From the NCBI GenBank assembly GCA_022606135.1, contig JABYQN010000010.1:124001-188000 (forward strand): a stretch of DNA of 64,000 nucleotides. Reading direction: 5' to 3'. The stretch comes from Fomes fomentarius (Eukaryota > Basidiomycota > Agaricomycetes > Polyporales > Polyporaceae). Below are positions 11,603 to 28,729 of this stretch, one piece after another. The notes below the pieces were generated by a model. The model had not been told where the DNA came from, did no database searches, and saw only the letters and a program-made list of their open reading frames with translations. Made by a program: the position numbers and the translations under genes. The stretch's first letter is position 1. Every line of letters starts with the position of its first letter.

Positions 11603-12475
11603 GATTTGCCAGATACATCCAACGCGTAGAGGAGGAGTCGACGAAGTGTTTACGTAGAGCGAGCCACGTATGCCTTCCCTCCTGCTCACGATGCAATTGT
11701 ATTCTATCCACTTCATCCTATCCATGTTCTCAGTACGGCTTTACTGAAAAGGTGACAACATGACCGGATAATATCGGCCGAACAATAAGTAACTCTCTGC
11801 CGATTAATCGAACCTCAATATCGCGAGCTGCTGAGGCATCACACATATATACCACGAGTATCGTCGTGCGTATCTATTGAGATATGACATGAGGCCATCC
11901 AAGTTTGTCATAGAAATCGCCGATCGGGCGTATCTTGGCCCATGCGTCGGTATATACCCAGATAGGGACCGTCGGCATCACATGGTGCGCGAACACCGTG
12001 CGGCGGGAAGTCGGGATCTATCCAATCGAGGGACACGTCGGGCTCACATGTCCACGTCGAGTCACCGGAAAAGGCGGGGCCGCAGCCATCCATGATGCGA
12101 GTGGCGCCAAAAGATTTCAAGCGCGCAACCAAGAGAGCGGCAATTCCCTGATATGGACATAGTGCGCCCCGACGTGATGCGCCTCTCGGCGTTCCCTGGC
12201 TTTCCTGGGAACGTGCCGCGCGCGACTACAAGCGCTCACCCGCCCTGATATAAACCACCTGCTTGCGCGTGTTCGCCCCTGATCAAACCCAAACTCTTGT
12301 TCCCTCACGTCGACCACCGCGACTGCAACGCTCGTAAGTACAGCTTTCGCGAATGCGACTGTCTTACTCTCGCTGAGGCGTGAAACCGATATCAGGCTCT
12401 ACCGCGACCACCACCATCTTCAACCGCCTTTGAGCAAATACCCACCCCCTATCACCATCTTCGCCAGCCACCACC
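11603..12475. other. Intergenic, PARP promoter
   Basis: No gene is recognised. A GATATAAA lies at 12246-12253, about 220 bases before the PARP ATG. Pyrimidine-rich sequence follows, as is common in fungal 5' leaders. Confidence 0.45.
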
Positions 12476-15659
<3,184 letters not shown>

Positions 15660-16353
15660 GCGTAGACGGGCGGGCACGTACGCCTTGACCCTTCTGTCTA
15701 TGTGTCCCCGATACTACTATTCGCGACACGTTCGTTCCCGTTCCATATTCGAGATTCGAGTCGGGCCCCGGTCCGACGTTGGGATTAAGGAGAAGAAAGT
15801 ATTGTACTCACTACTGTTGTCTGTATACCGTTCTTTTTGACTTCGCGGCGCTATTTGATATATGTGTAGAAGTACGACATGGTCTGATAATGCTACGATG
15901 TTACTTGTGCTTTCATTCTTCCATTCAGTGCTCGGACCAGAACACTCGCATTTCCGCGTTGCGGACACCCGCTTGTGGAGTCTGTCTCCATCACAACAAA
16001 CGGTATTTATACGAGAACGAAAACAACATCAAGCTGAGTTCGGCGAATTGCTCGAATGATGGACAGTCCGATTGCTGAGCAGCATTGACCTTCGACAGAG
16101 AAATGCTCTGATCAGTCACGACTATGATGAATCGGAATCCACTGTTGTTCTCATTGTAACGCTCAGTGCAATACATATCCCAATATCCCAAGACTTCGCA
16201 CAGCACAGCTGATCCCTGCCGTGCATAAATAGATACCCAGATTCCTGAACCCTAGTACTGTACCCTTCAACTACAACTCCCTGTTATCCGTTCAAGAGCC
16301 AGGACTGGAAGAACTGTCAGAAAAAAGTGCGACTTATTGACTCGAACGGGAAC
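15660..16353. other. Convergent intergenic region
   Basis: It lies between the 3' ends of PARP (+) and the peroxidase (-). Only short shadow frames are present, with no repeat or RNA gene seen. Confidence 0.5.
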
Positions 16354-17972
<1,619 letters not shown>

Positions 17973-20435
17973 GGTTTTCGTGGTGTGAGGAGAATTGGGA
18001 CGTCCGAGAAGCTGGGTCGAGGTGCGACTGCTAAGAGACTCGAGATCGAGTGCTGAGGTCTCGGTGCAGTCTTCGCCTAACTTTTATACCATCCTGGATG
18101 CCGGTTCGCTGAATACATGGTAGTCCTCGCGCCTCCGTACCCGCTCAGTACGCGCGTCGTTCGTGTATACTGTTCTTGTCGGATACCTGTCCGTGGGATC
18201 GGAAACAATGCAGGACTACACGCCCGGATCCTCGAGTGTATACCGGCCAGGCTGTAAACCGCGTCCCGGGAGGGAAACGAGGGAAAATAAAGCACGATAA
18301 ACTCGCAGGAAAAGTCAACATGAGGAAAATATGCACCGACTGCCATACAATCGACGTCGGAGAACACGCGGATCGTGCACGCCCTCCCGTGCCCGTGGAT
18401 ATGGTAGGTACCCTCATGCCTGTATTTGGGTACCGTGGTCGAGTCGACCAGGACTAGGGCCGATGAGATCGATAAGTCGAGCCTGAGGGAGAATGTGGGA
18501 GACAGCCCTTCTGCCCGCGTTCGCTGGGGCATGAAAATTTCTGGGAAACCGGAGGAAGACACTCCAGGTTTTACAACAATAGTGAAACGTAGAATGTGGA
18601 TCTGAAGGGGTCGATGTAGCGATGTCCTAAGGCGTATAGATCTGCCCGATAGGGTGCTGGTAAGTAGGTTGTACAGCAGTAGCGTTCTGTCATGGAGTGA
18701 ATGTGGGTGTGGTGTGACTGCTCCAATGGATATTGCTCTGTGACCCACGAGTAGTGAGTGAGGTCGAAGCAGGCAATGCCAAGCCTATCACATCGAATCC
18801 CGCCCCCGACGCTTCCGAGGCTGCTCTTGTGAGAGATGTAGGTTTCGGTAGGGCTGGGAGAAAACCCATGAGAAAGAATAACAACTAACAACCGTGTCCT
18901 TGGGAGTGTCCCCTGCGTGCCTGGATACGAGCCGGTGGGGATGGCCACAGGAGAGAATGCATGCGGGCGAAGGTACTGTGTCAAGAATCCAGACTTTTAG
19001 CGTCTGGTGGCACGATCCCTGATAATTTGAAGCAAATGGATTGAACTCACCTCTCGCTGTTACTATTCCATTCTGTACAGCCCATGGCTACTGCAGAGTT
19101 GCGAGAGCATTCTATGTGCGCATCACTCGTGAACAACCAGTCAATACGGTAGTTGTGACAGTATCTCAGATATTCGTGGGAATCAGGTGGGAATAGTCTT
19201 GTGGTGATGAGCTTTGTGGTGCTCACGCCGGTCCCGCGCTCCGTCGTCGACATCTGCTACGCGCGGTCGATGCATGATATCCTGGCTTCAGATGAGTGAT
19301 ATAGACATTGCGATTGGCCTACCCTTCCGGCGGAAGCGAGCGAGAAGTACTGAGCACAAGGAAACTTCCAAGAGCGAGAGACGCTTCAGGTCCAACGAGT
19401 CCATCATTCTGAACACGTGTTCCATTCACTCAGCACTGTTGGTACCCATGAGCTCCGAGTGCCTGGACTTGGCTAACAACTTACTTTCACGTCCCAATTC
19501 CTTGCGAGATATACCTGACTCAGCTTGGGAACGATTCCGACGAGAGTCTGGGGATATGAGCTCTGGCGCTTTGTCAACACCGCCATAAAACAAACAGAAC
19601 CACACAGTCCTCGTCCAGCGCCCCCAGCCCTCGGCCCCTCTCCCAATGACCACCTTAGCCGACACAGTGGCCAGTTCTTTACTAACTTCCTGCAGCCTCC
19701 CGTAGGTCCGTCGCGATAGTATCACTCATATACTAATATATACTGCCAAGAAGAGACACTAAGCTGCTGTGGGTGGTCAGTGCCTAGTACGATATGGAAC
19801 GCACAAATGAAGGAAGGCTTTGTGAAGCCAATGTCTACTCGAAGCACCGCAGAGCGTTCACTTGTGGGAATCTGATACTCGATGTAGGTCGAACTCGGGG
19901 AGTCAATGAGGACCAATCGAAAGTGGACGTCGCACATCGCACAGCCTCTTCTGCTTGAATAACAGCGCTGCCTCTACGTTCTTCGAATCGCTAGATCGTC
20001 GCTCTAGTAAACACAACTAAGGTGTCAAGGTTTGCTGTACCTGATACCCGGATGTGAACCGCGGGAGTGGACGTCTCTGGCGTTTCCCAGGTGGACGATA
20101 GCCGGGACCTATGCGGATGTATTATTGTACACGGTGAACGATTCCTATGAGTTTCATTCCGCCATAGCCATTCGGAACTCAACATCTCGCTGGGTCTCGA
20201 CTACTGCGTAAGCCGTCATCCTCAAGGATATGAAAATAGCTCGCTTGATGTCCCGCTACTCCCATACATCCAATCAGACAGTTATGGGAATTATTTGTAT
20301 GTGTGCGTTGCGCGGGGTCGCGCTCAACTATATGTGATGACTACCACATACAGTGGCACGTCTGCATCAACGGGTATCGGAAAGTGACTCCAAGACTACG
20401 GATACCTGTGTAACCAACTCATCCTTCTCAATATG
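17973..20435. other. Long intergenic stretch upstream of the peroxidase
   Basis: About 2.4 kb with the peroxidase promoter at its left end. Short open frames occur, but none has a recognised family, and I saw no clear repeat or RNA gene. Confidence 0.4.
18081..18090 (-). promoter_or_regulatory. TATA box of the manganese peroxidase gene
   Basis: The minus strand reads GGTATAAAAG about 110 bases before the ATG at 17972. Farther upstream, at 18376-18382, lies TGCACGC, which fits the metal-response core TGCRCNC reported for some MnP promoters. A single chance match cannot be ruled out. Confidence 0.5.
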
Positions 20436-22783
20436 TCAGCGTCGACAACAGCCGTCCGGGTACGTGAGCTGGGGTATGAGGGGCTCCAATGCAAGAGGCT
20501 TGCACCGCCCAAGTTCATCTATCGGATCAAAGTGAGTCCATGTGTAGCTCGTGGGATGTTCACATGGGTAAGACTCACCCAATGCTGGCGCAGCCGCAAA
20601 GTCGAAAACGCACGGCGAGGTGCACGCGGGGTGCACAACGATCAATCTTCCGATGCTATCGTCCCATGCAATCGTTCGCACCCTCGAGTCTCCGTACTCC
20701 TGAACTAGAGTCTCCACTACTCCCTGCACCCGCTCTTCGAAAATCGTCGGGATGTCCGAGCATCCGCGCAACTTCCGCTTGCCAAACAGAGGCGTCTCCA
20801 GATCGTCTCGGTAGGGATATATGCTCTTCAGGTGGAAGATAGAATGAGGATCCTCTTCGCTCGCTTCGATGGCACAGATAAGCGGTCTGTGCGCCCCGGG
20901 AAGTATTCGATAATTCATCCATCCGGGAGCTGGCACTGCAAACTTGTCCGGCCACGAGTCCGCGTACGTCCACCTCTCCGGAGCACCGACAGGAAATCCA
21001 GGAATCGGTGCAGGAGCGCAATCGTAGCTCGATAAATTGGGTTTAGGAAGGTCGATGGGAGGAGGGGCAGTCACCCCGCTGCATCCGGACTGTAGGGATC
21101 GAGTGTCCGCCGTGGGGTGAGTAGCTCTCATGAGATCGGACCAGTCCATGTCTACCATATCCATGTCGACGTCTGGTACAGGCCTCAACCTCGGGTACGA
21201 AGTGATGCGGACAAAGTGGTGAAGAGAATTCGAGTTGTCCCCAAAAGAGCGTGCCAGGATGTGCAGCGGCGGAAGTCGGGTCCTTGGTCCACGCTCGATG
21301 CCTGTGAGCGCGTACCAGGAGTGCTGCGAAGGTTGTGGAAGGACAGGGTCTGTAATGTGTACCTCGGTCCATCGTCCGGCGGGGAACAACAGGTCTTCGG
21401 GGATCGGTTGGTCTGGTTCATGGGTTTCGATGCGCACCTCCTCGTCCCACGCGCATGGGACGCCGGGGTAGATGCTCTTGACATGAGATTCGTAGCCTCC
21501 AGGAGTTGGAGTGTAGCCTCGAACCGCGAGGATGGCATCCGCTCCAGGGATGATGCGAAGTGCCTTGATGACGTAGTTCTGCAAGTAGATTGAGTGAGCG
21601 ACACCGTCCTCAATGAGAAGAGCTACCGAGCCTACCTGACGCGACTTCGCATTGGGGCTCCGCAGAATCTTGAGGAAGGATGGGTGTCCTCCTTCAAGGT
21701 TTTTGAACACAATGTGATTCTCTCCGTCCGCGCACCATGAGCTGACCACATATGGGGCACCATATAGTGTGCCTATTGCAGGTTTACTGAGTACGGCGTC
21801 CTGCGGCACTTCTGAGATGGTGGTGGAGGGCGAGGTGAATGCCGCGGCAAATGAGGAGTACTCGGGAGATCCTGGACGGGGAGCGCTTCCAGCTAGTCTC
21901 TGAAAAGGATCTAGTGCGATGTGGAGAGCGCATAGAGCATAACAATCCACCGGTTTGTGTAGATCCGCCTGGATCATGACAGCAGAGCTCGAGTGACTGT
22001 AGTCGAATCATTGACATCAGCGCGCCATAAAACATGAAGTTGATGAGCGTACAGTGAAGGGTTTGAGTATCGCAGCACAAACGCGACTGAGATACCAACG
22101 ACGCCGTTTACCGTCATATACTTTGCCTCCAGAGTGTTCTTCTCGGGCTCACGCTCTCCAATAGGGGTACTGGCGACAGCACGGGCTCCAGACGGAGTGT
22201 CCATGGTATAGAGGACGAGTTTGTACCAGACTTGCGCGACGTTCTCCACGGTGTAGATGTGATGCACCACGGCGACAAAGTATTCGCTCCCTGGGAGCAA
22301 CGCGATCTGCGAAATCATACCCTCGTCCGAGTTGAACGACCACGTCGCCAGCGGTCGTGGATTTGCACGTGCGTAGACCTTTCTGAGAGACGCGGCGCGG
22401 ACCGCGACTCGTTCAAGGTCCAGGGCGGAGACCGAGAGGTGAAGATTGGAAACGAAAGAGTGTGGATCGGTGACGGGTGCGCGCGGCGGAAGGTCGTATG
22501 GATCAGACCAGTAGCACTGGCAAGCCCAGTTGACACGGGTATGACTGAGGAAGTATATGGCCTTGTTCACCTAAGTCATTGTTGTCATTCAGGAACGGGT
22601 ATCCACACGGACTAAAAAATTGAAACATACTCTGCGAACACGGAGAAGGTCTTCCAATTCAAGATGACTGAGCACTTCGTCCATCACCTCGATAAAGCGA
22701 TCGTGCCAGGGCATAGCCTCATGGTTTCCAGCGTAGGCCTTGCCTACGAGATAAGCGGAGACTTTGTGAGCGCACAGCGCCAT
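20436..22783 (-). CDS. F-box-like protein with a long C-terminal region
   Basis: Three exons. The first begins MALCAHKVSAYLVGKAYAG and carries the F-box-like MDEVLSHLELEDLLRVRR. After a short intron it continues VNKAIYFLSHTRVNW. A 56-base intron (GTACGC...CTACAG, near 21990-22050) links the second exon to the third in frame, where the text continues SSSAVMIQADLHKPVDCYAL. The third exon runs to the stop at 20436. The long tail has scattered Trp and Gly (WTEVHITDPVLPQ, HSWYALTGIERG, YSWTHF-like turns) that could form a beta-propeller, as in many basidiomycete F-box proteins, but no WD repeat is clear. Likely an SCF adaptor; the target is unknown. No disruption is seen. The start is the first ATG of the frame; the open frame extends upstream without ATG. 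Confidence 0.75.
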
Positions 22784-24004
22784 GCCCGCAAGAAATGAAA
22801 GTGGGAATTGGGGAGGAGATAAAGAGGAATCTTGCACTTCGGTCTTCTACAGCCGTTATGAACCTCTAGGAGAAGTGGGATTGGGAACGTACCATCCAAC
22901 TAAGGCATAAGAGTGACCTAAGTGAGCTCAAGGTACCGCGGCGCGTGCCGTCGGACGAGTCCCGCTAACAACGAGGTCCGACAACCAGTCATTCCTGATG
23001 CTTCTCATGCTGCTCGTTACCCTTCTTGTCTATCGGGTGACCAGCGGTTAGAAATCACTTCCCAAAAACAAGACTGCCTTTGTATTCCACGTACATTTTC
23101 GGAGTACAACGTCTCCACGTTGATACGCGGCCTATGATTTCCAAGCTTAAGCGATACAAAGGCACCGGCGCCTGGACGTACTGGAATATACGCTGATCCC
23201 GGTACTCAAGAGTTTGTCTGTCTAGTCCAAAGATCATCAACTTGAAAGTTGGCGCGGTATGGTCACGAAACAAACCTGGTGTTTGGACGTGACAAATACA
23301 TACAGTGCTTTGGAAGCACGCAACTTCAGTTTGAAGTTTAACCACTCCAAATAAAGCCCGAGTCAACTTCAACGTGGTTCAAACGTTCAGCGTGCATTTG
23401 CGACGCGGAGAGACGGGTGCGTTGTGGTCGTCGAGTGGAGTCCCTTTGGCCTACTCTGGTCCGAACCCCATGGTCCCAAGGCGCCCACCGGGCCGGTCGA
23501 GCACTTCAACTCGAGACGCTCGGCGGCAAACGTTGTCCAGACATTGTCCGACGAAGCATCAGCAACATTGAACGTAATGGGCGGGTTCAACACAGGCCGG
23601 CATTTTAAGGACATCCTCCTATCTGTAGTCTCAAGTGCAAGTGCATTGACTGGAGTTATGTACGACATCTTGTATCTTGCACGAAGGACCCAGGCGCCTA
23701 CAGGCGCGTACGCGACGTGACGCTGAACGTTGGACACGGACACTTACATACTAACACAAGCAGTGTGCAAAGATCAACTCGGAAGTTGACCGCGGTATAC
23801 CCTGCCCATCGTGTAATTCACACCAAGATAATTCACCTGCATTTGTCCCGACCAAACTTCTCATTCTGTCACGATCCAAATGTGTGGTAGCAGTTGCTCT
23901 GATGGGAGCGAAGGTCATCGCTAGAGATGTGGATAGCGATGAGCTACCACTGCTCGTATTGCAGAGTCCTCTTCTCGAAGAACCAACCAGCCCCAGCTTT
24001 CGTG
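22784..24004. other. Intergenic with a coding relic
   Basis: Apart from the relic at 23525-23690, I see no supported gene. The segment 23055-23372 is open on the minus strand but unrecognised. Confidence 0.4.
23424..23720 (+). pseudogene. Small open frame with NLR-like N-terminal helical fragment
   Basis: A 98-codon frame whose central part (NVVQTLSDEASATLNVMGG, FKDILLSVVSSASALTGVMYDILYLARR) is homologous to the minus-strand relic at 3190-3345 and in part to 3770-3800. It ends at TGA with no NTPase or repeat domain after it. The alternating hydrophobic pattern suggests an amphipathic helical domain of the type found at the N-terminus of fungal NLR-like proteins. It may be a decayed gene or a detached domain. 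Confidence 0.35.
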
Positions 24005-25555
24005 TCACATAGCGGGCCTGCGGAGCAGGTCATCGAGCTCCACCAGTTTCTTGCTGTCCATCATGCATCGCGCTTCGTCCAAAAGCTGGGCAAGGTAGGG
24101 CGTGGGTGCGGAGATCCACGAAAGGCCGAGGTTGTCTGGCCAGCGGCGAAGGAAGAGAAGGTCCTCGACGCTATCATGCACAACCCTCGGTCCCTCGCCC
24201 AGGAGCACCGCAGAGGGGTTCCAGTGCAACGCCAAGACCGCACGTCTCACCTGGTCATCCCGCATAGAGTCCCCGTGTGGGGAGTATAGTATGCTAAGGA
24301 CCCCCCGGATGCAAGGGCCCCATTTGCGTGCCGTGGCGATGGCATCGACGGGGCTCAAGCCATCTTCTTTGCTGCAGATGTACAAGAACGTGGTCGTTAG
24401 TAACACGGTCTACATGAGAAGTTCGAACGGACGAACGCTACCGCTGCTATCTCGAAGAGCGTGGGCAGGTCTGCAATTGCTACACTGGCACTCATCTGCT
24501 TGCGCCACTCCTTCCACCTATGAGGCTGGGGCGGCGTAGTCTGGATGACGCGCGCTCTCGAGGATCTGAAAGCCTGGCAGGGCTGAGAGACACAAGCGTT
24601 ACTGTCGCTCAGCGCCCAGCAATCCTCTGTCAAGCACCAACTGTCCCGCTTCGGATTATGAACCGTCACGCCACCAGCGCTGAACAAGATGAAATTGTAG
24701 CCCGTGAGATCAATCGCAGTGGGCAGGCAGCGTTCTAGGCGGTAGATCAAAAGGTAGATCAAAAAGATCGACTTGCCTATTGCATGTGAGCATCTCAGAA
24801 AGTAGTCAGCGGACGACTTCACAAACCTATGCCGGATTGTCCAGTCACCACGAACGAGTGTTTGCTTCCTTCCAGCGCCTTCAACAGCGTAGCGTAATCG
24901 TCTCGGATGACAATTGTAGTGGTAGGGTGCTCGTGGCTGGTGATCGACAACCCTCCGATGACTTCCATGAGTGGCCGTATATCGAGTAGACAGGTGTACT
25001 CCCACTCGTCAGGGATGGGCGCGAGGTCATGGTTGATGCCGCCGCCGCCGACGACGACTGCGTCAGTTTTATTGACTTTCATAGTGAGGCTCGAGCCCGG
25101 TTCGAGAGCGGTAGACTCGGAGATGTCTCTGTGCCGGGCAGCATTGACATGGTCTGGGTGAATATCGACTTGTGTGGATTGAGCTAGGCGGGAAACTTTG
25201 GAGGTGCCTCGATCCGGGACATCATCGCCCGGCAATGCAATGGAATCGACTCCTATGAATAGGTCTGTGTCAAGCCCGAGCTCATCTCTCGAGATCGTGC
25301 AAGTCTTTGAGGGCCAGCGCTTTCCCCATGCTTGATCGTAGACTTGCTGCAAGAATAGGTCATGCTTCGTGGACGGGGAGGGGGAGCGATGACGGGCTTT
25401 GATATATAATATGGTCAGCATCCACGAATCAAGTGTGTTGTGAAGTTTCAGATAGCCAGATGGTATGCAGATCAATGAGACTGCTCACCTCTCTTGACCC
25501 GCTCCCGCGACTGACTCACATCTTGTGATCCTCGTTGGGTGAGCAGGGGATCCAT
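24005..25555 (-). CDS. P-loop NTPase of Crinkler/RHS-like type
   Basis: Exon 1 starts at ATG 25555 (MDPLLTQRGSQDVSQSRERVKR) and joins in frame, across an intron of about 100 bases, to ARHRSPSPSTKHDLF. The P-loop reads SFVVTGQSGIG|KSIFLIYLL and is interrupted by an intron inside the glycines. It is followed by LPTAIDLTGYNFILFSAGG, WALSDSNA, and a distal part with ARKWGPCIRGVL. The order (helical start, GxxGIGKS, short hydrophobic strand, aromatic WGP block) matches a large basidiomycete family often labelled Crinkler-like or retrotransposon-hot-spot-like NTPase. Those proteins resemble STAND switches. The third intron probably ends in GAAG near 24370. A possible TATA (CTATAAAC) lies about 85 bases upstream. 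It lies next to the HET gene on the same strand. Confidence 0.65.
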
Positions 25556-26097
25556 AGGCGTCGAAGGAAGGGAGGCGAATGAGAACGAGATGCAAGCTTG
25601 TCGTGGTGGGCTGTAGAAGGTAAAGGGGTTCAATGTTTATAGGGGCAACCTTCATGCCTCAAAGCGTGTGAGAGGGACCCCGTGCACCAGTACAGGAGGG
25701 GGGCACCCACGTCTGTCGCAGATGACATGGTGTCGCAATAGGTCGCGCAACGATGTGGTCGCAGGGTGGGTGACTGCGCCGACCACGATCGGCTTGACAC
25801 ATTTCTTCGAGGGCACGATCACAGGCCGCACCCATCTCACTACCAATCCAAATGGGTGTATCAGAACATCGAGGATGGCCTTTAAGGCACCTGAGCTCGC
25901 GTCTCGACCCTCACTATCTGACCGAAATACGTACTCATCCCACGAGTTCTTCTTGAGTTCTGCGCTCCAACTCTTACTACATGTTTGAGAATTTCACTAC
26001 TGAATCACCTCTCGAGTCACTCGGCGTGACCTTACGGGCTCCTACGCGTTGTTCTCTCACTATGCCAACCGAGACATCTCCTCTTCAGCGAAATTTA
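25556..26097. other. Short intergenic between the NTPase and HET genes
   Basis: It holds the NTPase promoter on the right side of that gene and the 3' end of the HET gene. No other gene is supported. Confidence 0.45.
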
Positions 26098-28320
26098 CTA
26101 TCGCAAGTAGACCGTCTTCGTAGTAGAGAGTACCGATGCAGCCTCCGCCTCCCAGACCGCGCTGTCAATCCGGAAAGCGGCGACACGTTCGAATGCTCCC
26201 TCAGACTCCCGGACTACCAGCCCGTTAACCAGTTTACCGTTTCCAAGACTGTTCTTGTTTGTGAGGAAAATCGGTGGCCCATTCTCAACATCTTCCCAGT
26301 TCAAAGGCCTTCCGGCTGTATTGAAAAATTCAAACGTCGAGAGTGCCACGAAAGAGAGTGCAGACGGGTCTAAGGTGCGAGCGTCGAGGTATGTGAGGAA
26401 CATGGAACCGCAATAGACCCCTCCCGAATCCAAGATTTTGATTGGTCCAAGGCGTTCGAGCTGAGGCCCGAAGTCGGAAAGCGTGAACCTAGCAGTCGGA
26501 AGGACTTCCGCTTCAAAGCAGAGCAAGCTATGAAGAGAAGTCGTGACAAGGTTCCGAGGGTAAAGCTCGCCGGCTCGGGGGAGCGGCCGCGAGTTTTCCG
26601 GCTGCTTCGGCTCAGCTAGCCTATAGTCTTTGACACGATCCTCGTAGGTCCACCTGGTGTCCTTGAGCTCCATGCCGTCGAGAGGAGGTAGCCAAAACAC
26701 GGGAGTACGCCATCCAGCCCAGGACCAGCTAGGGATATCCACAGTCCAGCATCCTGCCTCGCTGGTCAAGGTGCGCCTCGGCGCATCCCTGTCCGCTACC
26801 CAAAGCAAGGCTAGGCTTAGCTCGCCTGTGGGTAGCCCGAATGCGAAACCGGAACCGGTCTGCAAGGCTAGATGTGAAAGTATTCCCGTGAACGCATTGA
26901 GAATGTCCAAGTCGTACGAAAGCTGTCTCCGACAGTACTCGCGTACCAGGCGCTGGTATGCAAGCAGCGCCCTCCCGAACGCTGTGTAGCGCCGTAGAAT
27001 CTTGCCATCGGTGCCCAACACCGTCTCATTGCGAGTTCTCAGGGGACGATTTGGATTATTGACGAGATACAACAACGGGTTGTCCCCGACGCTTGGGTCA
27101 AGCATGACCTCCCCGAGATCGAGCTCCGCGACGGCGCTTTCCGCGCACTCGCACATCACTTCGTGGGCGGTGAAGATGACGCGCCGTCGCGAGAGGTGCA
27201 TCTCCTGAAAGGTCCATCCGCGTGTGTCCCAGAGCGAACCATTGAGTGCGAATTGCCGACCCTGCGAGCCTCGCTTCAAGCGAACCCCACCGGCCAGCGG
27301 AGAGACTTGCGGCGCTCTGGTTCCCGGACGCACTCCCGGTAGTGGGATGTCCCCGCTGATGCCGGAGGCGGCGACGACGGTGAACACGGCGTTGGCGTAG
27401 ATGATGTCCATCTGACTGATGTTCTCGTGCTTGTTCGTGGCGTCGTCTTGGACGATGCAGAGCCGGTCGACCCAGAGGTATCGCTCCCCGACGGCCGCCA
27501 CGAACTGTATAGCGTCGAGCACAACAATGGGAATTCCGGAGACGGTGGCCAGGGAGGTGAGAAGCTGGTCCAAGGTCGCCGTCGTTGTCTCGAAGTTGTG
27601 AACAGTGGTACCGTGTTGGCCCCAGACGTAGCTCAAGGCCACGTAGCGAGCGGAGGAGTTCGCATGGACAAGCTTGTTCTGGTCGACATCTATGAGCAGG
27701 ATGTTTGCTTGCGGTATCGCTGGGGACTCGGAAGCCGACTCGTGGTGTGCATCGGCTTGGCCATGGAGATGGTTTGCTTCACATTCCGCCAGCCACCGCT
27801 TCACAAAGTCAACCGCGACCGTTTCTCCTGATCCCATAAGCTCCAGCCGCTGGTGATGCTCTTCGGTGAGATCGAAGACCCCTCGTGCCCAGCCGACGCT
27901 TGAAGTGACCTCTGGTCGGTGATCTCCCCCATATACGCCCAGGTAGCAGGTATCGCGCGCCGGGAGAATATGCAGTGAGAACCACTGGCGTGTCTCAACG
28001 GGAGCCCCGTCGACAATGCCTCCAAGCTGCTGAACGATAAAAGCACAGAAGACGCAATCGGTCCTAGAGGCTAGATCATCATAGTCGCGGTAGAAGTACT
28101 GTGATCGGAAATCGAGGTACTTGGGTTTTGCTCGTGAGTACACGAAGGCCACCCTCGAGCATTGGCGACACAGCTGTTCTTCGTTCCTCCCAAGCAAGCC
28201 GTATCGTAAGAGGAGGTAGTGGAGCGAACTGAAGGCTTTCAAGCGGATCCATGACAATTGATCGAAGAGGTGAGCCGGCGATTGGGCCCATGGTGGCCGC
28301 GGTATACTTGGGAGTGGCAT
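26098..28320 (-). CDS. HET-domain protein
   Basis: Single uninterrupted frame of 740 codons. Near the start is LCRQCSRVAF with a later DCVFCAFIVQQL, the Cys pairs that often precede HET domains. The HET domain follows from about residue 225: ARYVALSYVWG, IPIVVLDAIQFVAAVGERYLWVDRLCIVQDD, SQMDIIYANAVFTVVAASG and DTRGWTFQE. These four blocks are the standard HET motifs. HET proteins trigger programmed cell death after non-self recognition in ascomycetes; the role in basidiomycetes is mostly unproven. The C-terminal half (DIPSWSWAGWRTPVFW and onward) is usual for the family. The lack of introns and of any stop suggests an active gene. Confidence 0.93.
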   Translation of the reverse strand: MPLPSIPRPPWAQSPAHLFDQLSWIRLKAFSSLHYLLLRYGLLGRNEEQLCRQCSRVAFVYSRAKPKYLDFRSQYFYRDYDDLASRTDCVFCAFIVQQLGGIVDGAPVETRQWFSLHILPARDTCYLGVYGGDHRPEVTSSVGWARGVFDLTEEHHQRLELMGSGETVAVDFVKRWLAECEANHLHGQADAHHESASESPAIPQANILLIDVDQNKLVHANSSARYVALSYVWGQHGTTVHNFETTTATLDQLLTSLATVSGIPIVVLDAIQFVAAVGERYLWVDRLCIVQDDATNKHENISQMDIIYANAVFTVVAASGISGDIPLPGVRPGTRAPQVSPLAGGVRLKRGSQGRQFALNGSLWDTRGWTFQEMHLSRRRVIFTAHEVMCECAESAVAELDLGEVMLDPSVGDNPLLYLVNNPNRPLRTRNETVLGTDGKILRRYTAFGRALLAYQRLVREYCRRQLSYDLDILNAFTGILSHLALQTGSGFAFGLPTGELSLALLWVADRDAPRRTLTSEAGCWTVDIPSWSWAGWRTPVFWLPPLDGMELKDTRWTYEDRVKDYRLAEPKQPENSRPLPRAGELYPRNLVTTSLHSLLCFEAEVLPTARFTLSDFGPQLERLGPIKILDSGGVYCGSMFLTYLDARTLDPSALSFVALSTFEFFNTAGRPLNWEDVENGPPIFLTNKNSLGNGKLVNGLVVRESEGAFERVAAFRIDSAVWEAEAASVLSTTKTVYLR

Positions 28321-28729
28321 GTTCTGTGAATCAATGCAGTGTTAAGACCATAGATGAGATACTTTAGCTCATATGAATTGTACCTGTACCTGTAGCTGTA
28401 GATGATGAGAGTATGTGGGTATGAGCGTGCATTCGGTGTAGCGAAAATACTTCCGACTGTCAACAACGGTGAGATAGACGCTGGAGACTTACTGGGCGCG
28501 TACAATGTACGGGGTTGCAAGTATTCTTTATCTATTACAGCCGCAATACCGATTAAGCTTGTGAGCAACGCCGTGCGACGAACGAGACATTGAAACAGAA
28601 AATTGCATAGGACCAGCCATGTTGCATACACATACACAATAACGTGTACACACGGTCACATTGTTACTACTATAGTGTATCGAGATGCAGGCGATGGCGG
28701 CATGGTAAGTACATTTGTCCTCCTGCTCC
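28321..28729. other. HET promoter and 3' flank of the F-box pseudogene
   Basis: About 400 bases, AT-richer than the neighbours, with no supported gene. Confidence 0.45.
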
